The notes beneath the pieces are model-generated. The model searched no databases. It was not told the origin of the DNA and saw only the letters and a list, made by a program, of their open reading frames with translations. From SIG588 sp045591985 (lineage in GTDB: Bacteria > Bacillota > Clostridia > Oscillospirales > Acutalibacteraceae), in assembly GCA_045591985.1 (NCBI GenBank), contig JAZNTV010000066.1, forward strand, positions 1 through 11,050: 11,050 nucleotides of DNA, in the 5' to 3' direction. Made by a program: the position numbers and the translations under genes. Position 1 is the first letter of the stretch. Each line of letters begins with the position of its first letter. This document shows positions 7,741 to 11,050 of this stretch, piece by piece.

Positions 7741-7793
7741 GGGGAATTCCTCCTTGTTTTTCGATATTCGGCGGGCGTGCCCGCCCACAATGC
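7741..7793 (-). promoter_or_regulatory. rplM 5' leader, candidate L13 autoregulatory element
   Basis: The expected transcript has a leader of about 53 bases. It holds a GC-rich hairpin (GGCGGGC at 7770-7776 pairing with GCCCGCC at 7779-7785) just ahead of the ribosome binding site. Firmicute rplM leaders often carry a short L13-binding structure. The position and size fit, but no covariance evidence is available. Confidence 0.4.
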
Positions 7794-7799
7794 TGTATG

Positions 7800-7828
7800 A
7801 TAATACCACAACTTCGGTAACTTGTCAA
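7800..7828 (-). promoter_or_regulatory. Strong sigma-A promoter of the rplM-rpsI operon
   Basis: The minus strand has a perfect TTGACA (7828-7823), a 17-base spacer and TATTAT (7805-7800) with an extended -10 TG. The sequence immediately upstream (7829 onward) is AT-rich, as expected for an UP element. Confidence 0.87.
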
Positions 7829-8012
7829 CCTCATTTACGTTTATTTTTCTTGATTTATTCCGATTTTGCGTTATTTACTCCGATTTGTTTAATTTATCAA
7901 CTGTAAACTTTGCATATCTTTTGTTTTCTTATTATTTCTTACTTTTCCAAACTCGCCGTTTCATTTTGGCGGTTTGTTACGAAAATATGTACAAAAGGTT
8001 ACAGTTCTGTTG
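7829..8012. other. AT-rich intergenic region between divergent promoters
   Basis: No gene is seen. The segment is strongly AT-rich against the GC-rich genes on both sides. It includes an imperfect direct repeat, ATTTATTCCGATTTTG at 7853-7868 and ATTTACTCCGATTTG at 7873-7887, spaced 20 bases apart. A small hairpin (AAAC-CGCC at 7949-7957, with one bulged T, pairing with GGCG-GTTT at 7968-7975) is also present. Confidence 0.55.
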
Positions 8013-8041
8013 TTGTTTTCGGCGGTTTTTAGGGGTATAAT
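8013..8041 (+). promoter_or_regulatory. Promoter of the LCP-like gene
   Basis: TTGTTT (8013-8018), a 17-base spacer and a perfect TATAAT (8036-8041) lie 31 bases before the ATG at 8073. The -10 context GGGTATAATG also fits the sigma-F/G -10 pattern, but no matching -35 is present, so sigma-A is preferred. Confidence 0.6.
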
Positions 8042-8072
8042 GGGGGTGAGAAACCGACAAGGGGGCGTTACT

Positions 8073-8951
8073 ATGGCGAAAAAACAACAAAGCAGTCGTG
8101 GAGGAACGGCCTTTTTGCTCACGTTTTTGGTAGCTCTTCTGCTGTTCGGCGGACTGACCGCGTGGGTGCTGAGCGACCTGTGGAAACCGACAAACACCCC
8201 TTCGCCCACAACCCCCACCGCCGCGACAACGACCGCCGTTGCCAAACAACATGACCTGCGCATGCTGCTCATCACCGAAGACGACGGCGAAGCACAAGGT
8301 TTTGTCGCCGTATCCATTGAACCGCAGATGGGGCGTGTGCGCGTTGTCCCGATCCCCAGAGAAACAACGGTCACGGTGGGTACCGAACAATGGCGCCTGT
8401 TTGAATGGTATAAAAACGCCGATCTCGGTGCCGTCACAACCGGCGTGGGCGATCTGATCGGTTGGGAATTGCCCCATTATGCGGTCATCTCCTATCACGC
8501 ACTCTCTCAACTGGTCACCCATTTGAACGAAGGCGTAGTCTATACACTGACCGAAAACATCTCCTATCAGACCGCCGCGGGCACCACCGTCAACATGGCG
8601 GCCGGCGCGCGCACCTTAAGCGCCACACAGGTGACCGACGTATTGCGGTACAGCGCCTGGCACGGCGGACGACGGGCGCGTGCCAACGCGCAAGGCGATA
8701 TCGTTGCGGCGCTGTTCAACCAGTATTTTACCGCTGCACGGTTGGACGGCAATGACAGCGATTTCAAAAAATTCATCTCACTCACCCGCTCGAACATTAT
8801 GACATCCGACTACGTCACCGCCGCGGATTCTCTGCTTTCGGTGGCCCGTCGCAACAGTTTCGATATCAGCGCGGTCATCCCGCCGAAAGGCGAGTTTATC
8901 GGCGTAGGTGAGGCAATGCGGTTCGAAATAGCCGAAAAGCCGCTCGGGTAA
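8073..8951 (+). CDS. Membrane-anchored divergent LytR-CpsA-Psr (LCP)-like protein
   Basis: The 292-residue protein is membrane-anchored. A positively charged start precedes one transmembrane helix (residues 12-34), then a Thr/Pro-rich linker (38-56) and an extracellular domain. That domain follows the LCP outline: a strand before IPRETTV (94-100, compare the family's IPRD), the GWELPHYAVISYHALSQLV segment (130-148), the LSATQVTDVLRYS helix (182-194, where LCP proteins have ALxYVRxR) and the Arg-rich RRARANAQ (200-207). LCP enzymes transfer polyprenyl-linked wall polymers to peptidoglycan. Here several acidic metal ligands and the Asp before the Arg pair are not seen, so it may be catalytically altered. 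The ATG at 8073 has AAGGGGG seven bases upstream; an in-frame start at 7974 would precede the promoter. It is followed 88 bases later by a lipoprotein gene. Confidence 0.68.
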   Translation: MAKKQQSSRGGTAFLLTFLVALLLFGGLTAWVLSDLWKPTNTPSPTTPTAATTTAVAKQHDLRMLLITEDDGEAQGFVAVSIEPQMGRVRVVPIPRETTVTVGTEQWRLFEWYKNADLGAVTTGVGDLIGWELPHYAVISYHALSQLVTHLNEGVVYTLTENISYQTAAGTTVNMAAGARTLSATQVTDVLRYSAWHGGRRARANAQGDIVAALFNQYFTAARLDGNDSDFKKFISLTRSNIMTSDYVTAADSLLSVARRNSFDISAVIPPKGEFIGVGEAMRFEIAEKPLG

Positions 8952-8997
8952 GGAGTGAAATTTGGCACTCGTTCCCATAGAAAATTGTCACAATATA

Positions 8998-9006
8998 TGG
9001 TATGAT
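8998..9006 (+). promoter_or_regulatory. Possible extended -10 promoter for the lipoprotein gene
   Basis: TGGTATGAT (8998-9006) fits an extended -10 element 34 bases before the ATG at 9040. No convincing -35 hexamer lies at normal spacing, so the gene may instead be read through from the LCP-like gene, with no terminator between. Confidence 0.35.
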
Positions 9007-9039
9007 AGATACATCTCATTATTCGAAGGGGGAACGGCC

Positions 9040-10266
9040 ATGGTTCGGCGTACGATAGCGGCACTGCTGATTGCCGCCTTGCTTTGCACATTGAGCGGCT
9101 GTTTCTTTGTTCAATCCTTTTATTCCGAAGAACCCACACCGCCCGCCACGCAAGGCGCCCCCGACCACACCGCCTATATCGACGAATTCCGCGATCGGCG
9201 CTGTTATCGCGTGCTCTCTCCGTTGCTGCAATCAGCCTACGGTGCGTTGTACACCGCCGTAAAGGAAAGTCATACCGATACCGTCTTCCCCATCCGCGGC
9301 GAGGACGGACTCGACCGTGAATACACCGGCGTAAAAGTAACTCTCCCCGCCCCGCTCACCGATGATGCGGATACGCGCGCCTTGTTTTACGCCTTTACAA
9401 CCGACAACCCGCAATTTTTCTTCGTAGGAAACACCTACAGTTACGAAGGGTACCGTCTTGACGGCACGGATTATTACGACACTTTCTGCCTGACCTTTTT
9501 CATGAACGCCGCCGACCGCAAGGCGGCGACGCAAAAGTTGGAAGAGACGGTGGGCACTCTGCTTGCAGAAATCCCCACCGGTGCGGATGAATATACGATC
9601 GAACGGTGTTTGCACGACGCACTTGCCACACGCGTCAGCTACGATCATGAGGCCGCCGAGAACGATACGGCTGCCGCCCAACGGCCGCATGCCTTTTCGG
9701 CCTACGGCGCGTTGGTGGACGGTAAAGCGGTGTGCGAAGGGTACGCCCGTGCGATGCAACTGCTTCTGCAGCGCGCCTCACTGCCCTGTACCTTAGTCAG
9801 CGGCACGGCGGATGGCATGGCGCACATGTGGAACATGGTGGAGATCGACGGACGCAGTTATCACCTGGACCCCACATGGAACGATGCAGACGACCGACTG
9901 CAACACACCTTCTTTAACCTTACCACCGAAGAGATCCTGCGCACCCACGCCATCGGCGAAGACAATCTCGGGGTGGACACCTGCACGGCTACCGAGGCGA
10001 ATTTTTATCGCGTGGAAGACTGTCTGCTGGACTCTTTCGACCGCTCGGTCATTGCCGAAACCGTGGCGAAACAAGTCGCAAGCGGAGCCGACGCGGTAGA
10101 ACTGCGTTTTACCGCCGACACCTTCGCGACCGCGCAACTGTTCATCGCCAACAGCCGTCGTCTGCGGCAATATACCGATCCGTTTTTGCAAGGAGAAACC
10201 CTGTGGGATTACGTCTATCAAGTGAACGAAGACTATCACACGATCACGTTATATAAAGAAATTTAA
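9040..10266 (+). CDS. Lipoprotein with transglutaminase-like cysteine protease fold
   Basis: The 408-residue protein is exported and lipid-anchored: the N-terminus is a basic, hydrophobic signal with lipobox L18-S19-G20-C21, followed by a Pro/Thr-rich linker. Residues 30-170 form an alpha/beta region of unknown role. The central part (about 185-285) matches the transglutaminase/protease core, with triad Cys232 in GKAVCEGYARA, His262 in MAHMWNMV and Asp277 in YHLDPTW. The C-terminal 100 residues are a further uncharacterised domain. Such proteins may cut or cross-link envelope peptides or proteins; the substrate is unknown. AAGGGGG at 9026-9032 lies seven bases before the ATG. It lies 88 bases after the LCP-like gene and is probably part of the same envelope unit. 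No hairpin terminator is seen after the stop. Confidence 0.88.
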   Translation: MVRRTIAALLIAALLCTLSGCFFVQSFYSEEPTPPATQGAPDHTAYIDEFRDRRCYRVLSPLLQSAYGALYTAVKESHTDTVFPIRGEDGLDREYTGVKVTLPAPLTDDADTRALFYAFTTDNPQFFFVGNTYSYEGYRLDGTDYYDTFCLTFFMNAADRKAATQKLEETVGTLLAEIPTGADEYTIERCLHDALATRVSYDHEAAENDTAAAQRPHAFSAYGALVDGKAVCEGYARAMQLLLQRASLPCTLVSGTADGMAHMWNMVEIDGRSYHLDPTWNDADDRLQHTFFNLTTEEILRTHAIGEDNLGVDTCTATEANFYRVEDCLLDSFDRSVIAETVAKQVASGADAVELRFTADTFATAQLFIANSRRLRQYTDPFLQGETLWDYVYQVNEDYHTITLYKEI

Positions 10267-10284
10267 TTTCTTTTATTTTTCCAC

Positions 10285-10314
10285 TTGACAAACGGGTGTG
10301 GAGTGTGCTATTAT
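10285..10314 (+). promoter_or_regulatory. Promoter of the tRNA cluster
   Basis: A perfect TTGACA (10285-10290), an 18-base spacer and TATTAT (10309-10314) with an extended -10 TG lie 30 bases before tRNA-Gly. No terminator separates it from the upstream lipoprotein gene. Confidence 0.83.
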
Positions 10315-10343
10315 TAGGAGCGCTGTGAAGCACTCGATCACAC

Positions 10344-10417
10344 GCGGGTGTAGTTCAATGGTAGAACCCCAGCCTTCCAAGCTGGTCGCGTGGGTTCGAT
10401 TCCCATCACCCGCTCCA
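10344..10417 (+). tRNA. tRNA-Gly(TCC)
   Basis: The acceptor stem GCGGGTG (10344-10350) pairs with CACCCGC (10407-10413), followed by discriminator T and an encoded CCA. The anticodon stem CCAGC/GCTGG closes a seven-base loop with TCC at 10376-10378. The TTCGATT T-loop is present. First gene of the cluster. Confidence 0.97.
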
Positions 10418-10431
10418 CACACAAGTGATAT

Positions 10432-10508
10432 GCGCCTGTAGCTCAGCTGGATAGAGCATCTGCCTTCTAAGCAGAGGGCCAGGGGTTCGAGTCCCTTCAG
10501 GCGCGCCA
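10432..10508 (+). tRNA. tRNA-Arg(TCT)
   Basis: The acceptor GCGCCTG (10432-10438) pairs with CAGGCGC (10498-10504), followed by G and an encoded CCA. The anticodon stem TCTGC/GCAGA closes CTTCTAA, giving anticodon TCT at 10466-10468. The T-loop is TTCGAGT. It reads AGA codons. Confidence 0.97.
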
Positions 10509-10515
10509 AATATAT

Positions 10516-10593
10516 GGTGGGTATAGCGTAGTTGGTTAACGCGCCAGTTTGTGGCACTGGAGACCATCGGTTCGAGTCCGATTATCCACCCCA
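10516..10593 (+). tRNA. tRNA-His(GTG)
   Basis: The acceptor GTGGGTA (10517-10523) pairs with TATCCAC (10583-10589). G at 10516 is the extra G-1 typical of tRNA-His, opposite C at 10590, followed by encoded CCA. The anticodon stem CCAGT/ACTGG closes TTGTGGC with GTG at 10551-10553. It starts only eight bases after tRNA-Arg. Confidence 0.96.
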
Positions 10594-10596
10594 TTT

Positions 10597-10627
10597 GAAT
10601 GAGGATGCCGCTTTGGTATCCTCATTC
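10597..10627 (+). other. Strong hairpin between tRNA-His and tRNA-Gln
   Basis: A 13-bp stem with one G-T pair (10597-10609 with 10615-10627) has loop GCTTT. A run of six T follows only at 10640-10645, twelve bases later, so it is not a canonical intrinsic terminator. No promoter is visible directly before tRNA-Gln, so it may attenuate or guide processing of one transcript. Confidence 0.55.
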
Positions 10628-10660
10628 CACAAATACTCCTTTTTTAAAGTTTATATATAC

Positions 10661-10734
10661 TGGGGTGTAGTCTAGCGGTAGGACACGTGACTTTGACTCA
10701 CGCCGTGATGGTTCGACTCCATCCATCCCAGCCA
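10661..10734 (+). tRNA. tRNA-Gln(TTG)
   Basis: The acceptor TGGGGTG (10661-10667) pairs with CATCCCA (10724-10730), with one G-T pair, followed by G and an encoded CCA at 10732-10734. The anticodon stem CGTGA/TCACG closes CTTTGAC, with TTG at 10693-10695. The T-arm is GATGG/CCATC with loop TTCGACT. Its 3' end is duplicated 247 bases downstream, and its final A begins a 17-bp hairpin. Confidence 0.95.
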
Positions 10735-10803
10735 GCAAAGAAGCATCGCCTTTCGGCGGTGCTTCTTTGCTATGTGGGTCGGGTGGTTGAGAACCTCACT
10801 GCC
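10707..10803 (+). repeat. Direct repeat, copy 1: tRNA-Gln 3' end plus hairpin and downstream sequence
   Basis: This copy begins in the T-arm of tRNA-Gln. Bases 10714-10803 are identical to 10961-11050 (90 bases, offset 247), and 10707-10713 match 10953-10959 with one extra A in the second copy. It holds the tRNA 3' end, the hairpin at 10734-10771 and a GGTT/AACC mini-hairpin. Its right limit is set only by the window edge cutting off copy 2. Confidence 0.93.
10734..10771 (+). terminator. Long hairpin at the tRNA-Gln 3' end, possible terminator (copy 1)
   Basis: A 17-bp stem with one T-G pair (10734-10750 with 10755-10771) has loop TTTC and starts at the last A of the tRNA CCA. The next bases are ATGTGGGTC, so it lacks the U-tract of a normal intrinsic terminator. 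It might still end or stabilise the tRNA transcript. Confidence 0.45.
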
Positions 10804-10952
10804 GCTTCTCCGTTTTCGTGTTGTCACCGCTTGTCTGTTACGACCGCTTCAACAAGCACAAACCCCTTGGCCTCTCCGTTCTTCAAACACGAAACGGCGG
10901 TTGTTTAAACCGCCGAGGAGAACGGCGTGGACGTCGCCTTCGGCGACCGTCC
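10804..10952. other. Hairpin-rich non-coding spacer between the two repeat copies
   Basis: No credible gene is seen. Three inverted repeats are visible: a long-range pair (CCGTTTTCGTGTT at 10810-10822 with AACACGAAACGG at 10886-10897, one base missing), CGGCGGTT/AACCGCCG at 10895-10915 around loop GTTTA, and GGACGTCGCC/GGCGACCGTCC at 10929-10952 with one bulged C. GCTTGT/ACAAGC (10829-10858) is a weaker pair. The first two pairings overlap and would compete. Confidence 0.5.
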
Positions 10953-10981
10953 GATGGTTACGACTCCATCCATCCCAGCCA
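10953..10981 (+). pseudogene. 3' fragment of tRNA-Gln (T-arm and acceptor 3' strand)
   Basis: It repeats the T-stem GATGG/CCATC, the acceptor strand CATCCCA, discriminator G and CCA of tRNA-Gln. An inserted A makes the T-loop eight bases, and no D-arm, anticodon arm or 5' acceptor strand precedes it. It cannot be a functional tRNA on its own. Confidence 0.85.
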
Positions 10982-11050
10982 GCAAAGAAGCATCGCCTTT
11001 CGGCGGTGCTTCTTTGCTATGTGGGTCGGGTGGTTGAGAACCTCACTGCC
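10953..11050 (+). repeat. Direct repeat, copy 2, running off the window
   Basis: This is the second copy of the repeat at 10707-10803, identical over its last 90 bases, including the 17-bp hairpin at 10981-11018. It is still identical at the final base of the window, so the true length is unknown. Confidence 0.93.

Noticed and set aside
8033..8042. Sigma-F/sigma-G type -10 (GGGTATAATG) before the LCP-like gene
   Set aside because: The -10 pattern fits, but the bases at the required -35 spacing (TTGTT) do not match either consensus, so a forespore promoter is not supported.
7974..8072. N-terminal extension of the LCP-like protein to 7974
   Set aside because: It would start before the promoter at 8013-8041, and the ATG at 8073 has a good ribosome binding site and begins a normal membrane anchor.
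10273..10594. Open frames on the minus strand across the tRNA cluster, with peptides such as GLEPLALCLEGRC
   Set aside because: They are antisense translations of tRNA-Gly, tRNA-Arg and tRNA-His, a known annotation artefact, and have no ribosome binding site.
10687..10908. A 73-codon open frame starting inside tRNA-Gln
   Set aside because: It overlaps the tRNA and the repeat hairpin, lacks a ribosome binding site and has no recognisable composition.
10707..11050. CRISPR array
   Set aside because: Only two copies spaced 247 bases are seen, the repeat includes a tRNA end, and no cas gene is present.

Overview
The window looks like chromosomal DNA of a spore-forming Clostridia bacterium, probably a gut Oscillospiraceae/Ruminococcaceae-type lineage. 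The coding sequence is GC-rich. It carries a full spoIIE gene, a Clostridia-type S1-domain protein, Firmicute-style AGGAGG ribosome binding sites and sigma-A promoters. The lineage is inferred from gene content; no search was run.

Layout, left to right. The window opens inside a cysteine synthase gene (1-615, +) that ends at a bidirectional terminator. A small helical protein (657-1097) and spoIIE (1134-3440) converge on that terminator from the minus strand. spoIIE is divergent from an S1-domain RNA-binding protein gene (3641-4576, +). Next, behind its own strong promoter, is a xylose-isomerase-like TIM-barrel protein (4639-5472, +), which converges through a second bidirectional terminator on a GH43 glycoside hydrolase (5563-6783, -). 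The rplM-rpsI operon (7740 to 6890, -) follows, with a strong promoter and a short leader that could be the L13 autoregulatory element. An AT-rich intergenic region (7829-8012) separates it from two envelope genes on the plus strand: a divergent LytR-CpsA-Psr-like membrane protein (8073-8951) and a transglutaminase-fold lipoprotein (9040-10266).

The right end is a tRNA cluster, Gly(TCC)-Arg(TCT)-His(GTG)-Gln(TTG), behind a near-consensus promoter at 10285-10314. The most unusual part lies beyond it. The 3' third of tRNA-Gln, a 17-bp hairpin and the following sequence (10707-10803) are repeated almost exactly at 10953-11050, up to the window edge. Between the copies is about 150 bp of hairpin-rich sequence with no convincing gene. 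This resembles a duplicated attachment site at a tRNA 3' end, a tandem repeat array, or an assembly effect at a contig end; the window alone cannot decide.

Most genes here are housekeeping or sporulation genes. No defence system, CRISPR array, transposase or integrase is visible.
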